DNA of 64,000 nt from Chryseobacterium koreense CCUG 49689 (GCF_001045435.1 NZ_LFNG01000011.1:52091-116090); one strand, 5' to 3'; shown: positions 8,392-17,652, counted from the stretch's first letter. The notes: generated by a model not told the origin, from the letters alone. A program made the numbers and translations.

Positions 8392-9573
8392 ATGAATTCA
8401 AACCAATGTTCTTTCTGCGGAAGGAAAAGAAATGAAGTGAAAATGCTGGTTTCTGGAAATAACGGGTTCATCTGCGAGAATTGTATCGAACAGGCGCACG
8501 TTATCGTGAAAGACAGCATGACGAAGAATGGTTTTTCCCCAGCCGATAAAATCGAAGACCTTAAAAAACCAAAAGAAATCAAGGAATTCCTTGATCAGTA
8601 CGTGATTGGCCAAGACCAGGCGAAAAAACAACTTTCCATCGCAGTTTATAATCATTACAAGAGACTGCTCCACGCTAAAAGTGAAAATAAGGAAGTGGAA
8701 ATAGAAAAGTCCAACATCATCATGATCGGGGAGACAGGAACCGGGAAAACCCTCCTTGCCAAAACCATCGCAAAGGAATTAAATGTGCCGTTCTGTATAG
8801 TGGATGCCACCATTTTAACTGAGGCAGGATATGTGGGCGAAGATGTGGAAAGCATCCTTTCCAGACTTTTGATGGTCGCAGATTATGATGTGGAAAAAGC
8901 CGAGAAAGGAATCGTCTTTATCGATGAAATAGACAAGATTGCCAGAAAATCAGATAATCCAAGCATCACTCGGGATGTGTCCGGAGAAGGTGTGCAACAA
9001 GGTCTATTGAAGTTGTTGGAAGGAAGCATAGTGAATGTTCCGCCGCAAGGAGGCAGAAAACACCCGGATCAGAAATATATCCAAGTGGATACGAAGAATA
9101 TACTTTTCATTGCCGGTGGAGCATTTGACGGAATCAAAGAAATCATTGAAAGAAGACTGAATAAACAGGCCATCGGTTTCAGTTCGGAGCGGCTCAACAA
9201 GGTTGAAGAAGAAGATTTTATTTTGAGCCAGATCAATGCAATTGATTTACGGAAATTCGGTCTGATTCCTGAGCTTTTGGGTAGATTCCCGATTGTGACT
9301 TATTTGGACCGGCTCACCAAAGAAACCATGATCCGGATTATGAAGGAACCGAAAAATTCCATCATCAACCAATTTGTGGAATTATTCAAAATGGACGGGG
9401 TGAAGTTGAAATTTACCGATGAATCAATTGAGAGAATTGTGGAGGAAACCATAGAAAAAGGACTTGGAGCGAGAGGGCTTCGTGGAACAACCGAGAAAGT
9501 GCTGGAGGATTATATGTTTGACATCGCTGCCAGGAAGGAAATTGTTCTGTCTGGCGACAATGTTAAATTGTGA
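8392..9573 (+). CDS. clpX: ATP-dependent protease ATP-binding subunit ClpX
   Basis: 393 aa. An N-terminal C4 zinc domain (Cys 6, 9, 28, 31) is followed by an AAA+ module with Walker A GETGTGKT (113-120), Walker B VFIDEID and sensor regions (GRFPIV, GLGARGLR). ClpX unfolds tagged substrates and feeds them into ClpP; clpP is not in the window. The Walker A Glu replaces the usual Pro (GPTGSGKT), a variant that should not impair nucleotide binding. The 90-nt gap upstream shows no strong promoter. Confidence 0.97.
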   Translation: MNSNQCSFCGRKRNEVKMLVSGNNGFICENCIEQAHVIVKDSMTKNGFSPADKIEDLKKPKEIKEFLDQYVIGQDQAKKQLSIAVYNHYKRLLHAKSENKEVEIEKSNIIMIGETGTGKTLLAKTIAKELNVPFCIVDATILTEAGYVGEDVESILSRLLMVADYDVEKAEKGIVFIDEIDKIARKSDNPSITRDVSGEGVQQGLLKLLEGSIVNVPPQGGRKHPDQKYIQVDTKNILFIAGGAFDGIKEIIERRLNKQAIGFSSERLNKVEEEDFILSQINAIDLRKFGLIPELLGRFPIVTYLDRLTKETMIRIMKEPKNSIINQFVELFKMDGVKLKFTDESIERIVEETIEKGLGARGLRGTTEKVLEDYMFDIAARKEIVLSGDNVKL

Positions 9574-9613
9574 GTTTTCAGCTAATTATGTAATATTTTC
9601 AAAAAATAATGAA

Positions 9614-9621
9614 TATATTTG
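9614..9621 (+). promoter_or_regulatory. TAnnTTTG promoter element of T9SS protein gene
   Basis: TATATTTG, 40 nt before the ATG at 9662. Confidence 0.55.
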
Positions 9622-9661
9622 CATATGAATCTGACTTCAAAAAACACAAAAACAAAACATA

Positions 9662-11644
9662 ATGAAAAGAAATTTATTAATCGGTACTATGCTGTGTGCG
9701 TATATTTCGCTTCATGCACAGATGACCACAACACCGAAAGTACTTAGCCACATTGATGATGGTGCGGTGGTCTACGTAGGTAAAAATACATTGGTTTATA
9801 ATGGAGGGGGATTGGAGGTGAAAGACACCGGTATCTTAGAAAATCATGGAAATATAATGATTGTAGCGTCAGATGCTGCAAATGATGTATTTCGGACTTT
9901 GGACGGAACCAATGATAAAATTGAAGGGGCCACTTCCGGAGGAACAATCTTGAATGTATTAAACGAACCTGCCACTTACTCCACCTGGAATGTCAATAAC
10001 TCCACGGCAACGCCCACTTATACTTACGGGCAGTTGTATGTTCGGGGAATCAGCCAGGCAAATATGAAAGGGATCATTGATCAGCAATTTCGCGCTCCTA
10101 ACCATGGTGCCTATCAGCAATTCTCATTGCCGTTTTATGGAAAGACTGCATCAACTTTGAGCAATGAACTTGGAAAAGTGTTCAATACCCAAAGATGGTC
10201 GCAGAACGAAATCCTGGTTTGGAATAATGACCAAATTGTATTTGACAACCTTCCGAATATTTCAACCGTATTAGGCAGTGCCACCTATGTTCCGTATTCG
10301 TACTATATTTTGGGCGGCAAGAATTTAGATGTGGCATCCCAAACCAGAACGGTGAAAGGAGTTCCAGTATCAGATGTCTCCTTTTTCTCTCGTACACTTT
10401 CTGGCGCAGGAGCCGGCATCAATTATGGAACGAACGGAAGTGCAATCAACCAATATAACGAGCGATATAATACCTATCTCGGAGATTCTTTCGCCTATTC
10501 AAGAGGCAAAGTTTGGGATGGTGTCGATTACGGAAAAAACATGTATTTTTTTGCTAATCCGTATCTTACCAATGTCGACCTTTTCAATCTGAATGTTCAA
10601 ACAGATCCCGATTATGTTCCAAATATCAATGGTATTCGCCTTGAACCAACTAATGTTCAATATCATCCAAATGTGGGTGGAAGCATGGTTGGATTTAAGT
10701 TTGTAACCAACGTAAATGGGGTTTGGACAGGGGATACCGATTATCTAATGATTCGTCCTATGGGCACTTTCATGATCAAGCTTTTAGATAATTCTGTTGC
10801 TCCAACGATCAATCTGGCGAATCTCAGAAGATTTAATTATTATTCAAGAAATACTGGGACAACCTATGCAGTAAATGCAAATCGAGGAACAGCTAATGGA
10901 ACGGTGAAGGAATTAGCTATAATCGGTCTGAACGCTAATGGAGGAGAGGTTGCCAGAACTTACTATGTTGTTTATCCCAATGGCGTTTCCGGGCATTCAA
11001 ATGAAACAAAAGCACAGGTAACTGCCGGTTCCAGCAGCTTGCTGGGAACTTATGAAGAAGATCCAATAAATGGAGGTTACGATAATAACTATACTTCGTC
11101 ATATTGGCTATATATTAATGAAGCCAACGACGACAATTTCAAAGGAAAAAATATTAAACTGGTGAAATATTCCGGAGATATTGTTTCCTACAAAATGCAA
11201 GTGAAGGAAAATGGTAACCTGATTCCTGATGGTGAACATTTATTGTCGAGTAACGATGGTTTTTATTTTAAAGGTTTTGATGGTGTTACCCAGCCAATCA
11301 ATCAAAATATGATTTTGACCGCAGGAGGTGCTGCCACACAAGATTATGATGTTTATTACGGACTTCCTTCGGGTGTACTGGCAAATGGACAGGCAAATGT
11401 CCCTTCGAGAACGGTTATTGCATATAATCCAAGTATTGAAAATCATATAGTGATTTTTGATCCAAATTGGAAGAAGGCAGACATCCAAGTATTTGATATG
11501 AGCGGTAAACTTATAATCTCTGAGCGGGGAATTTCAACTTCCGGGAATTACACGATCAATCTGATGAAAAGTCTAAATAATGTATTTCTGGTGAAAATAA
11601 TTTCTGACAAAGGAGAAATTGTACAAGGTAAGATTATCAAATAA
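9662..11644 (+). CDS. Large secreted protein with T9SS type A sorting domain
   Basis: 660 aa. The signal peptide is MKRNLLIGTMLCAYISLHAQ. The body is Asn/Thr/Tyr/Gly-rich with no recognised enzymatic motif. The last about 75 residues form the T9SS tail (VIAYNPSIENHIVIFDPN, VFDMSGKLIISE, and a terminal EIVQGKIIK). Flavobacteria carry many such cell-surface proteins; a role in adhesion or surface layer is plausible but unproven. The 71-aa membrane protein gene follows after 11 nt, implying coexpression. Confidence 0.85.
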   Translation: MKRNLLIGTMLCAYISLHAQMTTTPKVLSHIDDGAVVYVGKNTLVYNGGGLEVKDTGILENHGNIMIVASDAANDVFRTLDGTNDKIEGATSGGTILNVLNEPATYSTWNVNNSTATPTYTYGQLYVRGISQANMKGIIDQQFRAPNHGAYQQFSLPFYGKTASTLSNELGKVFNTQRWSQNEILVWNNDQIVFDNLPNISTVLGSATYVPYSYYILGGKNLDVASQTRTVKGVPVSDVSFFSRTLSGAGAGINYGTNGSAINQYNERYNTYLGDSFAYSRGKVWDGVDYGKNMYFFANPYLTNVDLFNLNVQTDPDYVPNINGIRLEPTNVQYHPNVGGSMVGFKFVTNVNGVWTGDTDYLMIRPMGTFMIKLLDNSVAPTINLANLRRFNYYSRNTGTTYAVNANRGTANGTVKELAIIGLNANGGEVARTYYVVYPNGVSGHSNETKAQVTAGSSSLLGTYEEDPINGGYDNNYTSSYWLYINEANDDNFKGKNIKLVKYSGDIVSYKMQVKENGNLIPDGEHLLSSNDGFYFKGFDGVTQPINQNMILTAGGAATQDYDVYYGLPSGVLANGQANVPSRTVIAYNPSIENHIVIFDPNWKKADIQVFDMSGKLIISERGISTSGNYTINLMKSLNNVFLVKIISDKGEIVQGKIIK

Positions 11645-11655
11645 AAACACCAATT

Positions 11656-11871
11656 ATGAAACTATCCAATAAATTTATATTATTAGCTTTCTCATTAATG
11701 CATTTTTCAATGTATGCAGCAGATCCGCCACTTCCACCACCTGATGGAGGCGATACCGGAACACCGGGTGCTCCCTCTTCTCCGATTGATCTCTACTTAT
11801 ATGTTTTAATCATAGCGGCAATCGTCTTAACTTTCTACTTTATGAGGAAGTCCAACAGACAGATCGCATGA
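11656..11871 (+). CDS. Small signal-peptide membrane protein with Pro/Gly linker
   Basis: 71 aa: an N-terminal hydrophobic signal (to about residue 20, ending YAA), a Pro/Gly/Asp linker (DPPLPPPDGGDTGTPGAPSSP), one transmembrane helix (LYLYVLIIAAIVLTFYFM) and a basic tail RKSNRQIA. The expected topology is linker outside and a short cytoplasmic tail. It sits 11 nt behind the T9SS protein gene and ahead of a terminator, so the two form one unit. No function is known to me. Confidence 0.75.
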   Translation: MKLSNKFILLAFSLMHFSMYAADPPLPPPDGGDTGTPGAPSSPIDLYLYVLIIAAIVLTFYFMRKSNRQIA

Positions 11872-11893
11872 AATAATTTGTAATCACGATATG

Positions 11894-11920
11894 CTCACTG
11901 AAATCTCAGTGAGTTTTTTT
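11894..11920 (+). terminator. Rho-independent terminator
   Basis: CTCACTG (11894-11900) pairs with CAGTGAG (11907-11913), followed by seven T. It closes the T9SS/small membrane protein unit only 11 nt before the next ATG. Confidence 0.85.
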
Positions 11921-11931
11921 ATATTTACTCC

Positions 11932-13215
11932 ATGAAAAAAATATTCGGAATAGTGGGCTTGGTCGCCATCAGCTCTGTGCAGGCACAGTTTAAGATTTCT
12001 GTTGAGGTACCGGCTGCGTTTGCGCCCAAGGAAGTCTATCTTTATACTTTAAACGGTTCTAAAGATATATTGAGTACAAAAGAGATGAGAAAAGGAAACA
12101 CCTGGCAGCTTTCATATCCGAGATCGTATCAGGGGATGATGAAGCTGTATTTTCCTGAAAATGGCACATCTCTCAATTTTATTTCAGAAAATAAAGACGT
12201 CAAGCTGAAATTTGATACCAATAAAAATAAAATTTCAAAAATTGAATACCTGGATGAAAGCAATGCGCTGATGAATAATTTGCAGGATATCCAACAAAAG
12301 AAAGAATACATTCTACCGGCACTTTTTCAAATCAAAGAGTATTATAAAGACGGACAATCATTTGGGAAATCGCTTGAGGAAGAAATCCAAAGACTCTCGG
12401 CTGATAATGGCGATTTAAGCAAATTTCCGTTTGTGCAGTATTACCAAACCAATTATAAACGGTTTTTAGAAAAATCTACTACCAAAAAGCCATTGACACA
12501 TGAAGAGATCATCCAATTTTTGGTGAACTCAGATGAAAAGCTGGAATCCTCCTCCTTATTGCGCCCGATTCTGGTGGCCTATCTAAATATTGGTCCCAAT
12601 ACCAATTTGACCAATGACGTGGACAAACTTTTGGCTCAGGTCAATACCGAAACTCCACGGGGACAAACCATACTGTCTGAACTGATCGAAATATTCGACA
12701 CCTATGATATGCAGGAACTAAAAACCAAATACCTCACCGAAGCCAAGAATCTTAAATGCACCATTAACCAAAGATTGTCAGGAACAATTGCGGCCAATGT
12801 CAATACGGAAGTGGGAGCGAAATTCCCCGATTATAAGTTTAATCATGCGACCAACACCGCTGCAAAATCGATTTATGACTTGAATGCGGAAAAGAAGATC
12901 ATCCTCTTTTGGTCATCCACTTGTTCTCACTGCGAAGCCGAGCTGCCTAAAATTATCGAAAAGTATAATCAGATAAAAGGTCAAAAAGCAGAAGTGATCG
13001 CGTTTTCATTAGATCAGGACAAGGAGGCTTATGAAAATAAGGTGAAAAGTTTACCATGGGTGAATGATACTGAACTCCGCGGTTGGTACAGCAGTTTTGT
13101 GGATGTTTACAATGTTCATGCTACGCCAACTTATTTTGTGCTGGATTCTAACAATAAAATTATAGCCAAACCTGACCATGTCGCAGATTTGCTTAAATTT
13201 TTAAACTTGAATTAA
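11932..13215 (+). CDS. Thioredoxin-fold (TlpA-like) secreted protein
   Basis: 427 aa. Signal peptide to about residue 19 (VQAQ). The first about 300 residues are a Bacteroidota-type N-terminal domain without catalytic motifs; the last about 130 form a TlpA/ResA-like thioredoxin domain with the redox motif in FWSSTCSHCEAELP (CSHC) and the cis-Pro loop HATPTYFVLD. Periplasmic thiol-disulfide exchange is expected. The upstream terminator ends just 11 nt before the ATG, so the promoter must overlap that hairpin or the gene relies on readthrough. Confidence 0.85.
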   Translation: MKKIFGIVGLVAISSVQAQFKISVEVPAAFAPKEVYLYTLNGSKDILSTKEMRKGNTWQLSYPRSYQGMMKLYFPENGTSLNFISENKDVKLKFDTNKNKISKIEYLDESNALMNNLQDIQQKKEYILPALFQIKEYYKDGQSFGKSLEEEIQRLSADNGDLSKFPFVQYYQTNYKRFLEKSTTKKPLTHEEIIQFLVNSDEKLESSSLLRPILVAYLNIGPNTNLTNDVDKLLAQVNTETPRGQTILSELIEIFDTYDMQELKTKYLTEAKNLKCTINQRLSGTIAANVNTEVGAKFPDYKFNHATNTAAKSIYDLNAEKKIILFWSSTCSHCEAELPKIIEKYNQIKGQKAEVIAFSLDQDKEAYENKVKSLPWVNDTELRGWYSSFVDVYNVHATPTYFVLDSNNKIIAKPDHVADLLKFLNLN

Positions 13216-13218
13216 TTT

Positions 13219-13248
13219 TTGCCACATCACAAAATATTTTTATCTTTG
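13219..13248 (+). promoter_or_regulatory. Promoter of tRNA-Met (TTG-N19-TATCTTTG)
   Basis: TTG at 13219-13221 and TATCTTTG at 13241-13248 with exact 19-nt spacing; the transcript would start about 10 nt before the mature tRNA. Confidence 0.8.
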
Positions 13249-13263
13249 CACCACTCAAAACCA

Positions 13264-13337
13264 GGCGAGGTAGCTCAGATGGTTAGAGCGCAGGATTCAT
13301 AACCCTGAGGTCACGGGTTCAATTCCCGTCTTCGCTA
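13264..13337 (+). tRNA. tRNA-Met (anticodon CAT)
   Basis: 74-nt cloverleaf: acceptor GGCGAGG pairs with CTTCGCT (two G-U pairs), D-arm GCTCAGATGGTTAGAGC, anticodon loop TTCATAA with CAT, T-arm ACGGG/CCCGT with TTCAATT, discriminator A; the terminal CC A is not fully encoded. The D-arm and G1-U72 pair argue against an initiator; elongator Met is favoured over tRNA-Ile2 (lysidine), which has the same anticodon. The base pair under the anticodon loop is an A-C mismatch. Confidence 0.93.
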
Positions 13338-13341
13338 CAAG

Positions 13342-13368
13342 CCGCCCCATAAACGGGGCGGTTTTTTT
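13342..13368 (+). terminator. Terminator of tRNA-Met
   Basis: CCGCCCC (13342-13348) pairs with GGGGCGG (13355-13361), followed by seven T. Strong GC stem, the best terminator in the window. Confidence 0.9.
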
Positions 13369-13495
13369 ATTAGCATGAGTTATCCTTACCGAACAAGCAT
13401 TAGTAAAAATTCAAAAAAAGATGGGGGTTATGCCTTAAATTCTCAATAAATACATGATATTTGATAGGAATGTCGGTATTTATGAAATAAATATT

Positions 13496-13620
13496 TTGGT
13501 ATTTCGAAATTTTGTAGTACTTTTACCGCGCCTTAAATATGACACCTGTCTGTTTGAGGTAATAAATTTTTTTTCATCATTTGTGTTTTTAGAATCGTAT
13601 CGCAAGATACGGTTCTTTTT
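13496..13620 (+). ncRNA. Candidate small RNA between tRNA-Met and DUF3810 gene
   Basis: A TTG (13496-13498) and TACTTTTA (13518-13525), 19 nt apart, form a 7/8 match to the promoter. About 65 nt on lies a Rho-independent terminator (GAATCGTATC 13592-13601 with GATACGGTTC 13606-13615, then T). No reading frame of note lies between; the transcript would be about 90 nt. Alternatively the hairpin could only be a terminator for the convergent region. Confidence 0.3.
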
Positions 13621-14687
13621 TATTCAAGGTTGTTACTGTATTCATACCGAATCAGCAGATTGACGAAATAGGAATAGGTCACACTTCCTTCCTGCCGATT
13701 GGATTTTAGAAACAAATCATTGGTGATCCCAAAAAATGAATCCAGAATTCCTTCATGCTGTTTCACAAAAGCGTTCGCTGCAAGGCGGTCCCGCTTCATT
13801 CCAGGTGAGTATTCATTCAAAACCCATTTCACAAATTCCGGATTCTTTTCTGCCAGTGAATTCAAAAGTGATTTCAGCACAAAATATTCGGTACTGTATT
13901 TTAAGTCAGAATTCCTGGACTCTTTCCCGATGAGGTATCCCATAAAATTGGCTTCCTGTTCGCGGGCATAACCCAGTTGGTGCGAGCTTTCGTGTGCTAA
14001 TGTAAAAGGAAGAAAAATGGAGGGAAGTTCCACATTGATTTGAGCTTCTGCCGAAAATGGATTGTAATATCCGAATATTCCCGTGTAACTCATGATGCCT
14101 CTAAAAAGACTTGGTTTAAAGGAGTTGATTCCAGTCGGTTCTTTCGATCCGAACATTTTCGGCAGGTGTTTTTGTCTTTCCAGGATTTCGGTTTCAATTT
14201 CCCGGAAATTTCTGATTTCGAAAACGCCGTTCCGATTTTCGTGGACCAAATTTCTGGATTTCCGGCAACGATCCAGGTAAATTAAAGCCAATTCCTTAGT
14301 TTGTTCCGCGGTGATTTCTCCTGTAGGAAGTTTTTCGCGGATGGGTTTCTGAAAATACATCATCCCCCATAAAATTTGGTAGATGAAATAGAAAGCATTT
14401 ACCGCAACAAAAAGCCAAACCAAAGCTCTTTGGCGGGATGCTCGGCTAATGGTCTTAACCAGGAGGAAACAAAGAAAAATGAAAATAATAACATAAAACA
14501 AATCTCCCACGGAGAAGGGGACACCTGCAAATAAATGCTGATGAACCCTTTTCTTCAGTTCAAATGATTTTTCGAAAAGTCCAACTGCAAAGGTTATTTT
14601 TGAAAGTATGAAAAACAAAATAATTTGGGCAAGTAAAATACCTGCCCAAAACCTCTTTCTTCTAAATCTGTTTTTTTTAATGTTCAC
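13620..14687 (-). CDS. DUF3810 membrane protein with HExxH-like site
   Basis: 355 aa. Three N-terminal transmembrane segments (about residues 14-36, 60-82, 92-110) precede a soluble domain with AHESSHQLGYAREQEANF, a zinc-metalloprotease-like HExxH (HESSH) followed by a downstream Glu. This matches the DUF3810 family, whose role is unknown. The longest frame starts at TTG; the GTG at 14685-14687 overlaps the stop of the transporter gene by 11 nt, indicating translational coupling. Confidence 0.75.
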   Translation of the reverse strand: MNIKKNRFRRKRFWAGILLAQIILFFILSKITFAVGLFEKSFELKKRVHQHLFAGVPFSVGDLFYVIIFIFLCFLLVKTISRASRQRALVWLFVAVNAFYFIYQILWGMMYFQKPIREKLPTGEITAEQTKELALIYLDRCRKSRNLVHENRNGVFEIRNFREIETEILERQKHLPKMFGSKEPTGINSFKPSLFRGIMSYTGIFGYYNPFSAEAQINVELPSIFLPFTLAHESSHQLGYAREQEANFMGYLIGKESRNSDLKYSTEYFVLKSLLNSLAEKNPEFVKWVLNEYSPGMKRDRLAANAFVKQHEGILDSFFGITNDLFLKSNRQEGSVTYSYFVNLLIRYEYSNNLE

Positions 14688-16125
14688 CTTCTTTTTGAAG
14701 CTTATCCAAATCAATTCCCTGTGCTTTTAATATTCCACTCACCCGAATCGCGTAGAAAGCCAGGTATGCAAAACAAAGAACTCCCACGATGTAGCTCAGA
14801 TGAATATTTGTGGCATCGGCAAGAGATCCCTGAATCCATGAGATAATGCCTCCCCCCATAATCATCATAATTAGAAAACCCGAACCTTGGTTGGTGTGTT
14901 TCCCCAAACCATTGATCGCCAAAGCAAAAATACATGGCCACAAAGTAGAGCAGAATAACCCCACACTGGTGAAAGCATAAACTGACGTCATTCCAGTGGT
15001 CAGCATACCGATCAAGAGTGCCAGAATTCCCATCACTGAGAAAATCAAAAGCATCCTTGCCGGATTACCTTTGCTCATGATATCACAGATAATCATGACG
15101 AAAATGATTGTTCCATATATGTAAAAATGGGACAGATCATGTTGTGCAATCGCATTGACCAATAGGAAAACTCCGAAAGCAAGATAAGGTGCCAAAAACC
15201 TGAGTATCCTTTTGATTCCTGCGCTGAAATCGAATGCTTCCACTGCGCCTGTCCACCGGCCAATCATCAATGACGCCCAATATAGCGAAATATAGGGAGC
15301 AATATCCTTGGTCTCAAAACCCAGTGATTTTTCCATGTATGCCGGAAGATTACTTGCGGTGGAAACTTCCACGCCTACATAAACAAAAATAGCAATCATT
15401 CCCATGACAAGCTGCGGATATTGCAGCGCTGAAGTGCGGTGTTCACCCGGAACATCATCGTCCGTATTTTCAGTAATCGTCGGTGTAATTTGTGGGAGTG
15501 ATGAAAATTTCAGGAGTATAGCTACCAAAATAAAAGCGCCTCCCAAAACGAGGTAAGGAATTTTCACGGATTCGATGCTGGCTTCCGTATTTGACGCGGT
15601 CGCTGATCCGAAAATGGCAAAAGCTACAATTAACGGACCTATCGTTGTTCCCAAATTATTGATTCCTCCCGCCATGGTCAAACGTTGGGAGCCGGTTTCA
15701 GTTGGGCCGATTTCAATAGCCAACGGATTTGCAACGATTTGCTGCAAAGAAAATCCGAGTCCCACGGTGAAAAGTCCAGAAATCATCAATGGAAATGAAC
15801 CCATATTTGCCGCCGGATAAAATAACAGTGTTCCCGCCGCGGAAATAAGAAGCCCCGTAATCAGACCGTTTTTATAACCGATTTTATTGATCAAGTCCTG
15901 TTTAATCGCTTTTGAAATAAACATATAAATTAGTGAACCAACGGTGTAGGCCACATAGAAAGCAACCGCTACATACTGGCTTTGACTTTGGGTCAGGTTG
16001 AAAGCTTTCTTGAAAACCGGGATCAAAATGTCATTACTCGCAGCAACAAAACCCCAGAAAAAAAATACAGTTACCAATGGAACGAACTGCCCCCAATTGG
16101 TCTGTTTAGAATAATTTGTAGACAT
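14677..16125 (-). CDS. MFS sugar transporter, FucP type
   Basis: 482 aa with about 12 transmembrane helices. It shows the FucP/GluP pattern: VTVFFFWGFVAASNDILIPVFKKAFNLTQSQSQYV at the N-terminus and QQIVANPLAIEIGP with SQRLTMAGGINNLGTTIGP in the middle. Such proteins are proton-coupled fucose, glucose/galactose or N-acetylglucosamine permeases in the inner membrane. No sugar catabolic gene is adjacent, so the substrate is open. It heads the two-gene unit with the DUF3810 gene. Confidence 0.85.
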   Translation of the reverse strand: MSTNYSKQTNWGQFVPLVTVFFFWGFVAASNDILIPVFKKAFNLTQSQSQYVAVAFYVAYTVGSLIYMFISKAIKQDLINKIGYKNGLITGLLISAAGTLLFYPAANMGSFPLMISGLFTVGLGFSLQQIVANPLAIEIGPTETGSQRLTMAGGINNLGTTIGPLIVAFAIFGSATASNTEASIESVKIPYLVLGGAFILVAILLKFSSLPQITPTITENTDDDVPGEHRTSALQYPQLVMGMIAIFVYVGVEVSTASNLPAYMEKSLGFETKDIAPYISLYWASLMIGRWTGAVEAFDFSAGIKRILRFLAPYLAFGVFLLVNAIAQHDLSHFYIYGTIIFVMIICDIMSKGNPARMLLIFSVMGILALLIGMLTTGMTSVYAFTSVGLFCSTLWPCIFALAINGLGKHTNQGSGFLIMMIMGGGIISWIQGSLADATNIHLSYIVGVLCFAYLAFYAIRVSGILKAQGIDLDKLQKEGEH

Positions 16126-16167
16126 CTGTTAAAATTTGCTAAAAACAAATATAATTAAATAAAGGAC

Positions 16168-16893
16168 TTAAACCGGGTTTTCCAAAACTTTTTTTATTTC
16201 CTGGTAAGCCACTGCTTTCAATTCGGCAGCTGAATTGGTCGGTTCCAAAATATCGCTGAAATAAACCCGCACTTTTCCGGGATGTCCTTTGGAATTGTCA
16301 AACGGGAACATTTCCTTTAAACCCACAAATGTGAAAACCGCAATTGGGACCTCATGTTTCGAAGAAAGGATAAATGCGCCGTCTTTGAAACTGTCCAGAA
16401 GAATCGTAGTGTCGTCCGGAACTCCGCCTTCCGGAAAAATCACGATACTTTGTCCTTCCTTCATTCTTTCGGCACACCTGCGGTATACATCTGCGCGGCT
16501 TTTTGCCGAATTTCGGTCAACCATCACGCAGATCCGCTTATAGATAGTCCCGAAAATCGGAATTTTCACCAGTTCTTTTTTTCCCACATAGCAAAGAGGG
16601 TGATTCGGCATCAGCAGACAAGGCAGCATCACATCCATCAATGAGGTGTGGTTGGAAATAAATACGTATTGCCGGTTTTTGTCGATTTTCTTATCGGTCA
16701 ATTTAATCAGCTCGTAGCGGAACCCCATTCCGTAAAACATTCCGAAACACCAGATTCTGATGAACTTGTAGGCATACTTGTAATGCTCCTTTCGGATGGA
16801 TAGGATCAGGACCGGAACCCCCAAAGTGATGGTCAAAATCGCGCCAAGAAGAATCATCCAGCCGCGCCAAATATAGTTTAGGAATTTCGTCAT
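16168..16893 (-). CDS. 1-acyl-sn-glycerol-3-phosphate acyltransferase (PlsC-like)
   Basis: 241 aa. One N-terminal membrane segment, then the acyltransferase motifs: NHTSLMD (HxxxxD catalytic pair) and FPEGGVPDD, with VPIAVF further on. It acylates lysophosphatidic acid or a related lysolipid at the inner membrane. The ATG at 16891-16893 gives a normal start, 16 residues inside the longest frame. Confidence 0.85.
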   Translation of the reverse strand: MTKFLNYIWRGWMILLGAILTITLGVPVLILSIRKEHYKYAYKFIRIWCFGMFYGMGFRYELIKLTDKKIDKNRQYVFISNHTSLMDVMLPCLLMPNHPLCYVGKKELVKIPIFGTIYKRICVMVDRNSAKSRADVYRRCAERMKEGQSIVIFPEGGVPDDTTILLDSFKDGAFILSSKHEVPIAVFTFVGLKEMFPFDNSKGHPGKVRVYFSDILEPTNSAAELKAVAYQEIKKVLENPV

Positions 16894-16970
16894 GCTATGC
16901 AGTACAGTAGTTTTGTAGTTTTGTGAAATAGTTGGTTTCAATAGGCCATCGGCAAATCCTCATATTATAA

Positions 16971-17429
16971 TCAGCCATTGAAAATCACATTCTTTTTCAC
17001 CGAATAATTTAAGATTGAAACCAAAAGGATCGCCGAAATTTTGCTTAACATCTCTTGGCTGAAGACAAAGAAACCGGTATCAAGATGGTCTGTGAATACA
17101 AACCTAAAGAAAATTTGGAAGAAAGTCAAGCTGAGAATCGTGGAAAGGAAGGAAACGAACATGAAATAAGCAAATTCTTTCTTTTTTGAATGTTTGCCGC
17201 GTTCAAACACAAACCAGATGCTTAGAAAATAATTGGTGATAATTCCACAAGTCGTTGAAAAAACATTGCTTAATGGAAAGTGAATCCCGTGAAAATTGGT
17301 TTCTCCTGAAAGAACGTGGGGAAGATAAACGCTGAAAATCTTAAATGAACCGATCTCCATAATCGCACTTAAACCGCCGGCAATGATGAATAGCAAGATC
17401 TGTCGCTGTCTCAGGAGAACTGTTCTCAT
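16971..17429 (-). CDS. GtrA family membrane protein
   Basis: 152 aa, four transmembrane helices, with the GtrA layout: FIIAGGLSAIMEIGSFKIF in helix 1, TTCGIITNYFLSIWFVF in helix 2 and SKISAILLVSILNYSVKKNVIF in helix 4. Members help flip polyprenyl-linked sugars or act in cell-surface polysaccharide synthesis. The acyltransferase gene follows after 77 nt on the same strand. Confidence 0.85.
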   Translation of the reverse strand: MRTVLLRQRQILLFIIAGGLSAIMEIGSFKIFSVYLPHVLSGETNFHGIHFPLSNVFSTTCGIITNYFLSIWFVFERGKHSKKKEFAYFMFVSFLSTILSLTFFQIFFRFVFTDHLDTGFFVFSQEMLSKISAILLVSILNYSVKKNVIFNG

Positions 17430-17445
17430 ACTTTGTTAATAGATG

Positions 17446-17453
17446 CAAATTTA
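17446..17453 (-). promoter_or_regulatory. TAnnTTTG promoter element of gtrA-like gene
   Basis: TAAATTTG on the minus strand, 16 nt before the ATG. A direct repeat AACTATTGTTAAA (about 17456 and 17475) lies immediately upstream. Confidence 0.5.
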
Positions 17454-17652
17454 AAACTATTGTTAAACAATTAGAACTATTGTTAAAATATTTTTTTTTT
17501 TCGATTTAATGTCTAAATTTATTCTTTCAAACGAGGAAGTTTTACCTGATAAATTTTCATTTTCAATGTGTTGTGAGATTGACTTTTATCTTGAAGACCT
17601 GTTTTTAAGTTGATAACATTTGACCACAACATTGAAAAAAAAAAAAAATAAC

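Noticed and set aside
13454..13663. 69-codon plus-strand frame after tRNA-Met
   Set aside because: AT-rich, no family signs, runs through a terminator hairpin into the DUF3810 gene.
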